A DNA stretch of 64,000 nt, from the NCBI RefSeq assembly GCF_013248905.1, contig NZ_JABRVS010000001.1:1488001-1552000 (forward strand). The letters are read 5' to 3'. The notes under the pieces were generated by a model that had not been told where the DNA came from, ran no database searches, and saw only the letters and a program-made list of their open reading frames with translations. The stretch is from Shewanella sp. VB17. Lineage in GTDB: Bacteria; Pseudomonadota; Gammaproteobacteria; Enterobacterales; Shewanellaceae. Numbering within the stretch: position 1 is the first letter of the stretch; each line of letters begins with the position of its first letter. Shown in pieces: positions 54,376-63,526 of the stretch. The translations under genes were made by a program, and so were the position numbers.

Positions 54376-55788
54376 ATGAAGAAACAAAATGGTATTGCGC
54401 TATTAGAAGTCTTGATCGCTGTTTCAATTGTTGGAGTGATAATGCTGTATGTTTCACAGTTGCAAAGCAGCCAATTAGTGCATAAATCACAAACACTAGC
54501 AGCAGCCAAAGTCGCTAAAATCTATCAATTGACAACAGAGGTGATGTTTGACCCCTTGGTAAGACGAAAAAATTCAGATATTAATGACATTGAAACTTGG
54601 GAAACCAATGACACCATTGAGGGATTAAAAAATAGTATATCGACAGGAGTTGAATATATTTATCTTGATGCACAAACGCCAGGTAATCAAAAGGTCGCTA
54701 ATTTTTTTAATGGTGCTTATTTCAATACCAATAGGGATAGTTGTGCTGTTAGTAATGGGGTTGAAAATGAGCGAGTTGGTTGTACTGCGGGGCTTGAAGA
54801 CGAATTTATCTTAGGTCACAGCTACAGGGTTAAAGGTATAAAAGTCGATGGCGTAGAGCAATCGTATTTCTCAATAAATCATCTTGATAATTCAAATATC
54901 AGTGATGTTAAACCCACCGTTATTACTATATTTATTGATGGTCTTCATGGGCAAAAGGGTCTTAAGGATATTTATGATCTCGCCGAAGCGGTGAGTGAGC
55001 AAGTGTCACAAATCGATGACATGAACAGCAGTGCGTATGCGGATATTCATATTGCAGATTTCAGTGGGGCGGTGACGAGTTATGACACAGGGATTAATAC
55101 CCACGAAGCCCTGTTAGGTGACACTTCAATTACAATAACTGGAGATATGGGGCTTGCCATTGTTTTTGACTTGAGTGGCACCCAAGCGTTAAGAAGCGAT
55201 GGCATGATAGCGATGCAAGCAAGTCGCTCGCTGTGCTGGAATGTCAGCACTGGCAGCAGCGGGGATGATTTAATTTGTCAGTCGGCCATTGCATCTGATG
55301 TTACTAGTGATAATGGCGCCGATGGTAACAATGATCCGTCAAGGTTTATAAAAACAGAAGGCAACTTACTCTATCAAACAGCGGATCAAGAATCGACGGA
55401 TAAGGTTTATCGCACCCCAGTCGAAGTTGTGGTAGAGGCGTTTCAGTCAGGTAATGCCCCTATTGATATAGCAAAGCCTGTGTGTCCGACAATTCAAGGA
55501 GATGAGTTATTGCCGTATTTATCTGTGGTCGGCAGCTCGTTTTCTAACAGCGGTGTGGGTGACTTTCCTGAAGTGGATGACACTAATTATGGTGATAACA
55601 GCGTCTCTGATGTTAATAATGAAGCTGAAATGGTGTCGGGGATATTGTTTCGATGGGAGGATAAAACAAGTTATTGGGAGGTGACAGGCAATGTCGGCTC
55701 AGCAAATGATGCAACAGGTTATGAAGGAACAAACCCAGAGTCATTACAAATAGTGGCATTACGTTGGTGTGAAGCGGAAAAAACATAA
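54376..55788 (+). CDS. TcpB-like type IVb minor pilin
   Basis: 470 residues from the ATG at 54376. A very short leader MKKQNG precedes IALLEVLIAVSIVGVIMLYVSQL, with Glu-5 after the cleavage site, and a long globular C-terminal part follows, as in TcpB and CofB (tip minor pilins of type IVb systems that drive assembly and retraction). Cysteines pair at the DSCAVSNG and VGCTAG sites and near the C-terminus. It ends overlapping the next gene by one base. Confidence 0.82.
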   Translation: MKKQNGIALLEVLIAVSIVGVIMLYVSQLQSSQLVHKSQTLAAAKVAKIYQLTTEVMFDPLVRRKNSDINDIETWETNDTIEGLKNSISTGVEYIYLDAQTPGNQKVANFFNGAYFNTNRDSCAVSNGVENERVGCTAGLEDEFILGHSYRVKGIKVDGVEQSYFSINHLDNSNISDVKPTVITIFIDGLHGQKGLKDIYDLAEAVSEQVSQIDDMNSSAYADIHIADFSGAVTSYDTGINTHEALLGDTSITITGDMGLAIVFDLSGTQALRSDGMIAMQASRSLCWNVSTGSSGDDLICQSAIASDVTSDNGADGNNDPSRFIKTEGNLLYQTADQESTDKVYRTPVEVVVEAFQSGNAPIDIAKPVCPTIQGDELLPYLSVVGSSFSNSGVGDFPEVDDTNYGDNSVSDVNNEAEMVSGILFRWEDKTSYWEVTGNVGSANDATGYEGTNPESLQIVALRWCEAEKT

Positions 55789-56207
55789 TGAAAATAAAGT
55801 TAATATTAATAAGCGTGCTGAGTTTAAGCTTATTGCCGACGGTTGTTTTGGCAAATGATGATTTAGCAGTGAATGATGATACGAATATAGAGATTAACGG
55901 CGAGAGTAATATAGAAACTAACGACGAAACGAATATAGCAATGGACGATACCAGTAACAAAATAAGTCTTGTCATTGAAAAAGGCAGTAGTGTTGAATCT
56001 ATTTTGACTGACTTTGTTACACAGTTTGATTATCAAATAAAATGGGACACCGAAGATTTTATTTCTGGCTATCGCGTGAGCTATGTAGCCACGGATCCTA
56101 TGGATGTGCTTAAACAATTTATTAATGATGTACGTGAAAATGGTAAGCTAATTAAAGCCACTATTTACAAAAATAATATATTGGTGGTAGAAAATGAAAG
56201 TAAGTAA
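55788..56207 (+). CDS. TcpQ-like pilus assembly protein
   Basis: 139 residues with a signal peptide (to about TVVLA-ND). An Asn/Asp/Glu-rich stretch (residues 22-60, repeats of ETNDETNI type) leads to a C-terminal TcpQ domain: LVIEKGSSVESILTDFVTQFDYQIKWD, then YVATDPMDVLKQFINDVRENGK. In V. cholerae TcpQ stabilises the secretin TcpC at the outer membrane. The acidic repeat spacer is unusual. It overlaps the next gene by 14 bp. Confidence 0.75.
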   Translation: MKIKLILISVLSLSLLPTVVLANDDLAVNDDTNIEINGESNIETNDETNIAMDDTSNKISLVIEKGSSVESILTDFVTQFDYQIKWDTEDFISGYRVSYVATDPMDVLKQFINDVRENGKLIKATIYKNNILVVENESK

Positions 56208-57609
56208 GTTATTATTTGTTGTTATCACTGGCCTATTATCAGCCTGTGCCGACATGTCGTCCTTGACACGAGAAACCGATGAAATTAAAGCTAGAAAAGG
56301 TGAAATGGAAGCACAGTTTTCATCTTTTAAAGTTTCAGACTCTAATTACTTGGACATACAAGATAATAGTTTGTATCCGAACAGTTATTGGGCATTAAAT
56401 ATAAAAACAACCTATTTTACTCCGGTATCGCTTAATGAGGTGCTTGCTGATCTGGCGAATAAAATGCATGTATCTTATTTTGACAAAGGGAATAATACCG
56501 ATCCCAAAATAAAGATCATGTTTGAAGGTTCAGTGGATGACTACCTTAAATATTTGGCCGATGCTTATGATGTGTTTATTGATGTGGATAAAAGTAAAAT
56601 TGTCAAAAGAAACCATAAAACAAAAATATATAAACTTTATAATTCACGATATCTTAAAAATGAATCTAATTATGCGTTTGGCTCACAGGTTGTTGAGGGG
56701 GGAGGAAATGGTTTTTCAGGTTCAATAGCCATTGGCGGTACCGTCGATTTATGGAAAGAGGTGGAAGATTATCTGGATTCGATGGAAAAGACCAGCGGCG
56801 CTTTTAACTATTCTATTTTTAGAGAGTTTTCGCAAATCTCGACAACTGGCTCTAAAAATGAGTTAGATCGTGTTGCACTTTTTGTTAATAAATATAACAA
56901 GTTGGCTTCTACTGAGGTTAAGATTTCCTATAAAATAGTGACGATTAGTCAAGACTCAATGAAGGCCATTGGCGCGGATATTCAAGGCGGTGATGGTTCA
57001 TCATTCCAAATCGGCGCGTCGGCAGCAGGCGGATATGGTGGCCAGGATGTGGGCTCTATATTACTTGGTTATGCGGTAGATGGCAGTACAGACAAGATAG
57101 GTGGCTCGTTAACGGCACAGTTAGTAAAAAGTGGCGCTAAAATCATGAATGAAGGCGTTGCGATTAGTTTGAACGGTAAACCTGTGCCAGTTAATTCAAT
57201 AGATGAAATAGGCTATGTGAGCACGATTACTCGGGAGCCGGGTAGCGACAATGTTGAGGCGGCTGAGACAATCGAAACCGATACATTAGAAACCGGCATG
57301 TCGTTTATGATTGTTCCTGAAGTGTTAACTGATGGTCGAGTGAATATCACCATGGGATATTCAAGAAAAAGATTGAATCAATTGGTACCCTTTGGTGATG
57401 AAGGGGATTCGGTGCAATTACCCGATGTATCACGCAATGAGAATATAAATAATCTTATTGTAGAAGAAGGCCAAGAAACCGTGGCTGCCATATTTACAGA
57501 AGAGCAAACTACTCGAGGTGACTTTACTGGACTAATGGGCAAGTCGATGAGTGATTCTGATTCAGGCAGTGTTACTGCGCTTATCGTTAAGGTCGATACC
57601 AAGAAATGA
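56194..57609 (+). CDS. secretin lipoprotein of the type IVb pilus (TcpC/BfpB-like)
   Basis: 471 residues with a lipobox (LLSAC, Cys about 18). The N-terminal half holds N-domains (NEVLADLANKMHVSYFDKG), and the C-terminal half the secretin core: VALFVNKYNKLASTEVKISYKIV, then SFMIVPEVLTDGRVNITMGYS and a LPDVSRNENINNLIVEEGQETV stretch. It would form the outer-membrane pore for the pilus. Confidence 0.9.
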   Translation: MKVSKLLFVVITGLLSACADMSSLTRETDEIKARKGEMEAQFSSFKVSDSNYLDIQDNSLYPNSYWALNIKTTYFTPVSLNEVLADLANKMHVSYFDKGNNTDPKIKIMFEGSVDDYLKYLADAYDVFIDVDKSKIVKRNHKTKIYKLYNSRYLKNESNYAFGSQVVEGGGNGFSGSIAIGGTVDLWKEVEDYLDSMEKTSGAFNYSIFREFSQISTTGSKNELDRVALFVNKYNKLASTEVKISYKIVTISQDSMKAIGADIQGGDGSSFQIGASAAGGYGGQDVGSILLGYAVDGSTDKIGGSLTAQLVKSGAKIMNEGVAISLNGKPVPVNSIDEIGYVSTITREPGSDNVEAAETIETDTLETGMSFMIVPEVLTDGRVNITMGYSRKRLNQLVPFGDEGDSVQLPDVSRNENINNLIVEEGQETVAAIFTEEQTTRGDFTGLMGKSMSDSDSGSVTALIVKVDTKK

Positions 57610-58100
57610 AAATCATCACGGATTCAATATGGTATTGTAGCCACCCGGAAAAATTAAATTTTCTTGAGAAGAATAAAGGTATATACAAACTTATATTTAA
57701 TAGTGATGAGTCGGGGAAAATAAACTTATGTATTAATATGAAATTGCAAAGGAAAGATGAATCTAAAAATATTCCATTAGCAAAATTTCTTATTGATAAA
57801 GAGTATATTACTCAGGAGGGTCATTATTATGTCGATTATAAAGATGGTAACCAATACAGTATTTTTTATAAACATGACATGATATACCCTTTTTCAGACC
57901 GAGTGTGCAGTGAGCATATCGTTAAGCAACTCAAACGATTCTTTGCTATCGAAGATACTCAAACGATTGTACTGGGTAAAGAAGACTTAAAACTGGTCAA
58001 AAATAAAGAGATTATGATTAAAATGAGCACAGTAATAAAAATAATACTAGGTATATTTACCTCGTCGACATTAGCATCATTAGCCTACTTTTTTTTATAG
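57606..58100 (+). CDS. TcpR-like pilus assembly protein
   Basis: 164 residues. A soluble N-terminal part ends in one hydrophobic C-terminal helix (about 143-163), a tail-anchor layout. In the TCP operon the gene in this place, tcpR, encodes a protein that interacts with the TcpT ATPase. Assignment is mainly by position and size, as the sequence carries no diagnostic motif that I can name. Confidence 0.55.
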   Translation: MKIITDSIWYCSHPEKLNFLEKNKGIYKLIFNSDESGKINLCINMKLQRKDESKNIPLAKFLIDKEYITQEGHYYVDYKDGNQYSIFYKHDMIYPFSDRVCSEHIVKQLKRFFAIEDTQTIVLGKEDLKLVKNKEIMIKMSTVIKIILGIFTSSTLASLAYFFL

Positions 58101-58106
58101 ATCATT

Positions 58107-58910
58107 ATGGATATCGTATTAAGTAAAGCCAAGTTGTATTTATTGGTCGCCGCAGCATCTGCGGTGGTGATGGGGGGGGGAGTTGGCACCTATGTTTATA
58201 AAGAAAAAAAGAAAAAAGAAGAAGCACATCAGCAGGAACTGAGAAAGATTAGCGCGGCTAAAAAAGACTATTTAACATTAATGAACAGTGTTGAAAAAAA
58301 GTTGTCATTTTCGCTATCAGATTATAAAAAAGTAGAAAGTGAATTCTCGAATCTCAATTTACTTGGTTGGCAGCCAGTAGAGTTTACATGTCAATCTCTA
58401 GCTTGTGAATATACATTAAATACCGATAACAAGCATTATGTTGGTATACCGAATGTCGCCATGGGGTATCAAGATTTAAATATCCTGATGTCGGGTGACA
58501 ACTTGATGATAAAGGGTATTAATCTTGTAAAAGTAGAGCGAGTGTTTGATAGTACCGCCTATGAAAGCTTGCCTCTTTGTACTGACTCTTTATCTGACAT
58601 GAGAAAGTTTACTGATATTGCCGACTTTTCAGTGGGCAATCAAGGAGGCGCTAACGCATCGACATTTACTTTTCAGCAACCAGCTGTGTTAGTAAAGAAT
58701 AAAAACTTGCTAGTGAAAGCAGGGGCTAGCTATCTCGATATCTATGGTATTAATTGGAATGCACAGGGATTTGACCGGATGAAAATAAGTTATTTATCTC
58801 GGTATATCTCAAACCGAAAAAATGTCGGGATATCAGCAATGCGTAAACGTTATGGTGAAAAGAACCTAGGTTACAGCGTGACTGGAACAATTTATTGTAA
58901 GGCGAATTAG
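58107..58910 (+). CDS. TcpD-like bitopic pilus assembly protein
   Basis: 267 residues. A membrane helix at about 8-26 (YLLVAAASAVVMGGGVGTYVY) is followed by a charged linker, a coiled-coil stretch and a soluble periplasmic domain with paired cysteines (FTCQSLACEYT). Size and position match TcpD, an inner-membrane alignment-type protein. Assigned mainly by gene order. Confidence 0.6.
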   Translation: MDIVLSKAKLYLLVAAASAVVMGGGVGTYVYKEKKKKEEAHQQELRKISAAKKDYLTLMNSVEKKLSFSLSDYKKVESEFSNLNLLGWQPVEFTCQSLACEYTLNTDNKHYVGIPNVAMGYQDLNILMSGDNLMIKGINLVKVERVFDSTAYESLPLCTDSLSDMRKFTDIADFSVGNQGGANASTFTFQQPAVLVKNKNLLVKAGASYLDIYGINWNAQGFDRMKISYLSRYISNRKNVGISAMRKRYGEKNLGYSVTGTIYCKAN

Positions 58911-59396
58911 ATGAAAGTTAAATTATTGTGTGTATTAACCTTGTTAGCCTCTGTTAACGTTTTTGCCGTCACTGAGGCCAGTGATGTTGATAATAAGAAA
59001 GAGGGGAATCAACAAATTGCAGGAGATGTATTAGAGACGGCAAACTTAATGGATGAAATTAATCTATTAGAGCTTAAGCTTGCCAAAGAAAAGCTGGATA
59101 AATCGTTAAATGAAGCATTGTTAAGTAATATCGAAATTAAAAAAGAAATCGATAAATACCATAGTGTGGGGAGGGCTAAAGTCGATGATCCGGCGGATGG
59201 CCCCTTTAATCAAAATGGCATTAGGCTCTTATCCGTGACGTCTTTACAAAATAGCCAAAAAATGGCGGTATTTAGCTTTTATGGTCGCAAGTATAATCGT
59301 GCACCCGGCGAAACATTTAAAGGTTCCAATGTGTTAATTAATGCTGATGATGTTGTTTTTAGCTACAACGGACAACAGTATACGTTTAGGTATTAG
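58911..59396 (+). CDS. TcpS-like periplasmic protein
   Basis: 161 residues with a signal peptide (cleavage near NVFA-VTE). A helical, charged segment (about 45-85, ETANLMDEINLLELKLAKEKLD) leads to a small C-terminal beta domain. In V. cholerae, TcpS is a periplasmic protein at this place in the operon, needed for pilus function and TcpF secretion. Assigned by position, size and signal peptide. Confidence 0.58.
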   Translation: MKVKLLCVLTLLASVNVFAVTEASDVDNKKEGNQQIAGDVLETANLMDEINLLELKLAKEKLDKSLNEALLSNIEIKKEIDKYHSVGRAKVDDPADGPFNQNGIRLLSVTSLQNSQKMAVFSFYGRKYNRAPGETFKGSNVLINADDVVFSYNGQQYTFRY

Positions 59397-59400
59397 CCCG

Positions 59401-60954
59401 ATGGAAAACATAATTACTGCACAATTCGGTGATATCTGTCTTGAGAGGAGTCATATTGTACCGGGTAAAAAAGGGTTAATGATCTGCTGGTTAATTAGCG
59501 AAGAAAATTACTTCTTGGTTGATGATAGCGGCGGAAAACAAGCTATCTTTGATTATTTGATATTGGATAATTTTAAGAATGAATTTGGCGCTTTACCCAA
59601 GTTTGCTGCCGTCGCCATTATTTCTAATACTGATTTTTATAAAGTATTTACCGCTCTGGATTCGAACTCGGATAATACGTCAAGACAAAGTACAGATTTG
59701 GCCGATTCTATTGATGCCTTGTTTGAAAATGCCATCATGGCTGGTGCCAGTGATATTCATTTTGTTAGGAATGATCAAGTGGCTGTGATATCTCTCAGGG
59801 TTAATGGTTTGCTGACACGATTAAAAACCATATCCTCGGAGAGTTGTGATGAGATGATGTTTGTCTCTTACAATATTTTGGCTACGACTAAGGAGTCTAC
59901 ATGGAATAGGAATATCCCTCAGGATGCCAATATATTGCGGGAATTACCTTCTGGATCCTATCGATTCAGATACGCGCATATGCCAATATTTGGCAGTTTG
60001 GGCGGGTGCTATCATGCGGTATTGAGGATCATCAAGGCGGAAGCTGGCGAAATATTTGATGTGGTTGAAAGCAAAAACCCGTTAGAAATACTGCAGCTCA
60101 GTGCTGATGAGCAACAGGATTTACAGTTGATGATGCAGTCACCCCATGGCCTCTTGTTAATCACAGGTGTCACAGGCTCCGGTAAATCAACCACAATCAA
60201 AAATGTACTTGAGTGGATGTATAACAAAAAATACGGCCGCAATGCGTGTTTTGTGACGGTAGAAGATCCGGTGGAGTATCGGATCATGGGGGCAATACAA
60301 AGCTCGGTAGTTCGGCTTAAAGCGGATGTGAATCCTTTTTTACCGGCACTTAAATCGGCCATGAGGCGAGATCCTGATGTGTTGATGATAGGTGAAACCC
60401 GTGATGGTCAAACGGCCACAGCATTAACAGGGGCGATTGAAAGTGGCCACTATGCGGTGACTACAGTGCATGCGGGCTCAGTAACTACCGCGATTCAGCG
60501 ACTAGAAAGCTTAGGGGTAAAAAAAGATCGCTTGGCTTCTCCCGGATTTATTGCGGGGATCATCACCCAAACGTTGATCCCGACACTATGTGAACATTGT
60601 AAAATCTATTGCACGACGGATTGCTTTGAAAATCAACTTTTCACCAAGAATGAATCAGGCTGTGAAAAATGTAAGTATTCGGGCACCTCTGGCAGAAGGC
60701 CGGTGTTTGAAATGCTGGTGCCGGATCTGAATATTTTACAGGAAATCACGGCGGGTAATCCAACAAGAGTCTATACATATTGGCGCGATAAACATAAGGA
60801 TCAGGGGAAACTCAATCAAGGTTACCTGATGAAAGAAAAAATATTTATTCTGGTGATGGAAGGGCTGGTCGACTACCAATGGTTTATCGATTTTTACGGT
60901 GCCATAGATGAAACTATTATGAGAGAGATGCATGAGAAAATTACCAACCAGTGA
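59401..60954 (+). CDS. pilus extension ATPase, TcpT-like
   Basis: 517 residues from the ATG at 59401, five bases after the previous stop; a longer in-frame start at 59341 would overlap the preceding gene. Walker A LLITGVTGSGKSTT at about 260, Walker B and Asp box DPDVLMIGETRDG near 330, His box HYAVTTVHAGS, and the tetracysteine zinc motif CEHCKIYC plus CEKC near 400-430 all belong to GspE/PilB-type secretion ATPases. It powers pilus assembly from the cytoplasm. It overlaps the next gene by 23 bp. Confidence 0.92.
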   Translation: MENIITAQFGDICLERSHIVPGKKGLMICWLISEENYFLVDDSGGKQAIFDYLILDNFKNEFGALPKFAAVAIISNTDFYKVFTALDSNSDNTSRQSTDLADSIDALFENAIMAGASDIHFVRNDQVAVISLRVNGLLTRLKTISSESCDEMMFVSYNILATTKESTWNRNIPQDANILRELPSGSYRFRYAHMPIFGSLGGCYHAVLRIIKAEAGEIFDVVESKNPLEILQLSADEQQDLQLMMQSPHGLLLITGVTGSGKSTTIKNVLEWMYNKKYGRNACFVTVEDPVEYRIMGAIQSSVVRLKADVNPFLPALKSAMRRDPDVLMIGETRDGQTATALTGAIESGHYAVTTVHAGSVTTAIQRLESLGVKKDRLASPGFIAGIITQTLIPTLCEHCKIYCTTDCFENQLFTKNESGCEKCKYSGTSGRRPVFEMLVPDLNILQEITAGNPTRVYTYWRDKHKDQGKLNQGYLMKEKIFILVMEGLVDYQWFIDFYGAIDETIMREMHEKITNQ

Positions 60955-61954
60955 CCGTATACAACTCTACCAAATGTTAGCTGACTTAATGAAAGATGGC
61001 TTGCCTTTATTTGAGTCATTAAGTCTTATAGAGAAAGAAGGCAGTGGGGTATATAAGGCGTCATTTTTAAAAAAAGTTAATCTAATTTTAAAGCGATTAC
61101 AAGGATCTTCATCTATTTCAAATGCGTTCTCAGGTATTATTCCGGATGGTGAGCAATCGGTGTTAGCTTCATCTGAGTTGGCTGGCGACCTCGTTGAAGG
61201 CTTGGAAGCTGTGATTAGCTCAGTGCAGGTTAAAAAACAAATATACGCGAAATTAGCCAATGCGCTAACGGTCCCTGCCATATTAATCTTTGCCTGTATA
61301 TTAGTTGTTATCATGTATAGCGTAAAAGTATTCCCAGCCTTTGAAGCCGTTATCCCATTAGATAAATGGCCTGATCTGTCCTATGTGATGTATAGCTCGG
61401 GATTATGGTTGATGAAATCAGGCTTGATTATTTTATCTGTTGTATTTTTGGTTTTGTTTGTTGTTATTTCGAAGTCCATGTCTTCATTAACGGGTAATTT
61501 TAGAAATAACGTGCTCGATAAACTTCAGCCTTTTAAAACCTATAAGAAACTACAGTCGTCCCAGTTTTTGATGGATATCTCCATCTTGATCAAGTCAGGT
61601 GTACCTATTGCGGATGCGATTGAAAAAAAGGCTGAAATGTCGACAGGTTGGGTAAAATATCATTATGATCTAATGTACCGGAACCTATCAATAGGCCTAT
61701 CCTATAAAGAAGCACTAGATACGGGATTTTTTTCCAAAGAGGACATCTTTGTTATCACTATCTACAGTACACTCAATGGGTTCGTGGAAATGTTAACGCA
61801 AATATCGAATAAATCTAACGAGTCCACCATAAAAAGTATTGAAAAATTATCTGCTGTGTTGAATCTATTGTCACTACTAATCTTTGCCTGTGTCGTATTA
61901 GCGATATTTGGCTCAACCTTTATGTTGAGTGGTTCAATCGCGGATGCACGGTAA
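60932..61954 (+). CDS. inner-membrane platform protein, TcpE/PilC-like
   Basis: 340 residues, which is the length of TcpE. Two GspF-like cytoplasmic domains (MLADLMKDGLPLFESLSLIEKEG and MDISILIKSGVPIADAIEKKAEM) are separated and closed by membrane helices. It couples the ATPase to pilin at the inner membrane. Start and stop overlap neighbouring genes. Confidence 0.88.
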   Translation: MRKLPTSDRIQLYQMLADLMKDGLPLFESLSLIEKEGSGVYKASFLKKVNLILKRLQGSSSISNAFSGIIPDGEQSVLASSELAGDLVEGLEAVISSVQVKKQIYAKLANALTVPAILIFACILVVIMYSVKVFPAFEAVIPLDKWPDLSYVMYSSGLWLMKSGLIILSVVFLVLFVVISKSMSSLTGNFRNNVLDKLQPFKTYKKLQSSQFLMDISILIKSGVPIADAIEKKAEMSTGWVKYHYDLMYRNLSIGLSYKEALDTGFFSKEDIFVITIYSTLNGFVEMLTQISNKSNESTIKSIEKLSAVLNLLSLLIFACVVLAIFGSTFMLSGSIADAR

Positions 61955-62277
61955 TGCTCGCAGTGTTAATGTCGCTGATTATTGCCATGGCTTGTAGCTG
62001 TATTATTAGTTTTTTACAACTTTGTTTTTATAGAATTAAGTCTGGTTTTAGTTTAGTTGATATGTTGTTTAAAGCATCTCACTGTGAACATTGTAACAGT
62101 AAAATAGGTGCACTTTTCCTTATTCCTGTTTTTGGGTTTATGTTATCAGAAGGTTCGTGTCAACATTGTAACAAGTCTATTTCTGTAAAGTATTTTATTG
62201 CTGAACTATGTATTTTTATTATATCACTCTATGTATGCTTTCAGTTCATTATAAAGTCATCATATTTTACGATATAA
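61954..62277 (+). CDS. stand-alone N-terminal half of a prepilin peptidase (DiS_P_DiS domain)
   Basis: 107 residues. CEHCNSKIGALFLIPVFGFMLSEG then CQHCNKSISVKYFIAEL carry the paired CxxC of the zinc-binding N-terminal domain of PilD/TcpJ, between two membrane helices (1-25 and 82-100). The catalytic A24 part with its two Asp and GxGD motif is absent, and no continuation lies downstream. Overlaps the tcpE-like gene by one base (TAATG). A fragment cannot cleave prepilins by itself. Confidence 0.78.
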   Translation: MLAVLMSLIIAMACSCIISFLQLCFYRIKSGFSLVDMLFKASHCEHCNSKIGALFLIPVFGFMLSEGSCQHCNKSISVKYFIAELCIFIISLYVCFQFIIKSSYFTI

Positions 62278-62321
62278 AACATGAGATAATTTAAATTAAT
62301 TTAATATCAAGGAATTAATCC

Positions 62322-62849
62322 ATGCTTAAGTTTTTATCTATATTGGGAACTACTCTATTGCTACTTTCTTCTATGAGTCAAGCCGATGAGGGGAATGTCA
62401 TACACTCTTCATCTTATTTAGCCGGTGTGAGTAAGTCATTTTATATTAAATTTAAATTATACACTGATGGTAAAGATGGTGGTGATGATGGATTTGAATG
62501 GTTTGGAAATATTACTATTCGTAAAATGAATAATAAAGATCTTGATCTCACTATATGGAGTTATAATGAAGATGATTATACTAATAGCGGGCAAGATGAT
62601 TTAGTGGTGGAGCCTAATAGTGCCATCGTGATGTCTGATGCTAAAGAACCGTATTTTACGCTTGAAGCTGATTTACGAGATCAAGATGGTGGTCTGACTG
62701 GAAACCCTGATGTGATCTGTAAATTTAGTTCTAGCTATCATATAACTGAGAGTGACCTTAATAACACTCTTACAGATAGTAATAGTAGTCTGATTTATGA
62801 TGATCACAGTGACTGTCGTTTTCAGTTGCTTAGGTTTGAAAGAATTTGA
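62322..62849 (+). CDS. small exported protein at the pilus-secreted-substrate locus
   Basis: 175 residues with a signal peptide (cleavage near SMSQA-DEG) and AAGGAATT upstream of the ATG. The mature protein of about 154 residues is acidic (pattern DGKDGGDDGFEWFG) and beta-rich, with two cysteines in the C-terminal third (VICKFSSS and DCRFQLL). TCP and CFA/III clusters encode a pilus-dependent secreted protein (TcpF, CofJ) near this place, but I see no sequence likeness, so the role is inferred from position only. Confidence 0.65.
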   Translation: MLKFLSILGTTLLLLSSMSQADEGNVIHSSSYLAGVSKSFYIKFKLYTDGKDGGDDGFEWFGNITIRKMNNKDLDLTIWSYNEDDYTNSGQDDLVVEPNSAIVMSDAKEPYFTLEADLRDQDGGLTGNPDVICKFSSSYHITESDLNNTLTDSNSSLIYDDHSDCRFQLLRFERI

Positions 62850-63207
62850 TTTATTTATTACTCATGATGCTTATAATTTTTTCTGGTAGTAAGCCTTGAG
62901 TCTCTATAGGAGTCTGCTATTCATATTCAATGTTATAAAGTTATGTGAGATAGGTATGCTACACCAGTAACCTCTTCAATAAACTTTGGGTATACAGGAG
63001 GCATTATAAATTACTTCATCTTAAGCTCAGCCATCTTTGTCTTTTAGTGTGCGATTTTTGAATTTCATGGTTGAATTTTATATAAACCCCTTCTTTATTG
63101 GGAGGGTGGGAGAGTTTTCACTGCGGCACATGAGATATCTAGGCATTGACGATGTAATACGTTACAAATAGTTTTTTAATCTTACAATATCATGTGGAAA
63201 ATAAGGT

Positions 63208-63243
63208 GTTTTAATTGTTTTAATTGTTTTAATTGTTTTAATT
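63208..63243 (+). repeat. GTTTTAATT x4 tandem repeat
   Basis: Four exact 9-bp copies. The stretch TGTTTTAATTGTT is one base off the published ToxT box consensus yrTTTTwwTwAww, and the layout recalls the heptad repeats in front of toxin genes in V. cholerae. Such AT-rich arrays also arise by slippage and attract H-NS. Confidence 0.85.
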
Positions 63244-63285
63244 TATTTGATGTTAGATTGTATTAAAAGTGTGGGTGCTGTAGTT

Positions 63286-63320
63286 AATTATCATGAATTA
63301 TCATGAATTATCATGAGTTA
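63286..63320 (+). repeat. AATTATCATG direct repeat, about 3.5 copies
   Basis: Three exact 10-bp copies and a fourth truncated or diverged copy. One helical turn per unit would place equal contacts on one DNA face, as for a cooperative regulator; this is inference. Confidence 0.85.
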
Positions 63321-63526
63321 TGGCTTTTTAAGTATCTCAACTTATATATTGATAATGTTTAAATGATATTTTTTTTATTTTTTTTAAATGTTGGATGATA
63401 TCATTTGTAATTCCTGGTGATTAAGAGTGGTTGACGATTTTAATTGTTTTAATTGATATCTAATCACGTGTTAAGTTTTTAATAAATTAATACCAAACAT
63501 AATAATAATAACTGTGAACTTTAATT

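Larger units (their letters stand above)
62850..63526. other. AT-rich spacer with short tandem repeats
   Basis: 677 bp with no supportable gene. It contains GTTTTAATT in four tandem copies (63208-63243), an AATTATCATG run of about 3.5 copies (63286-63320), and the same GTTTTAATT core again at 63438-63454 near the regulator gene. I see no terminator after the small exported protein. Confidence 0.6.
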
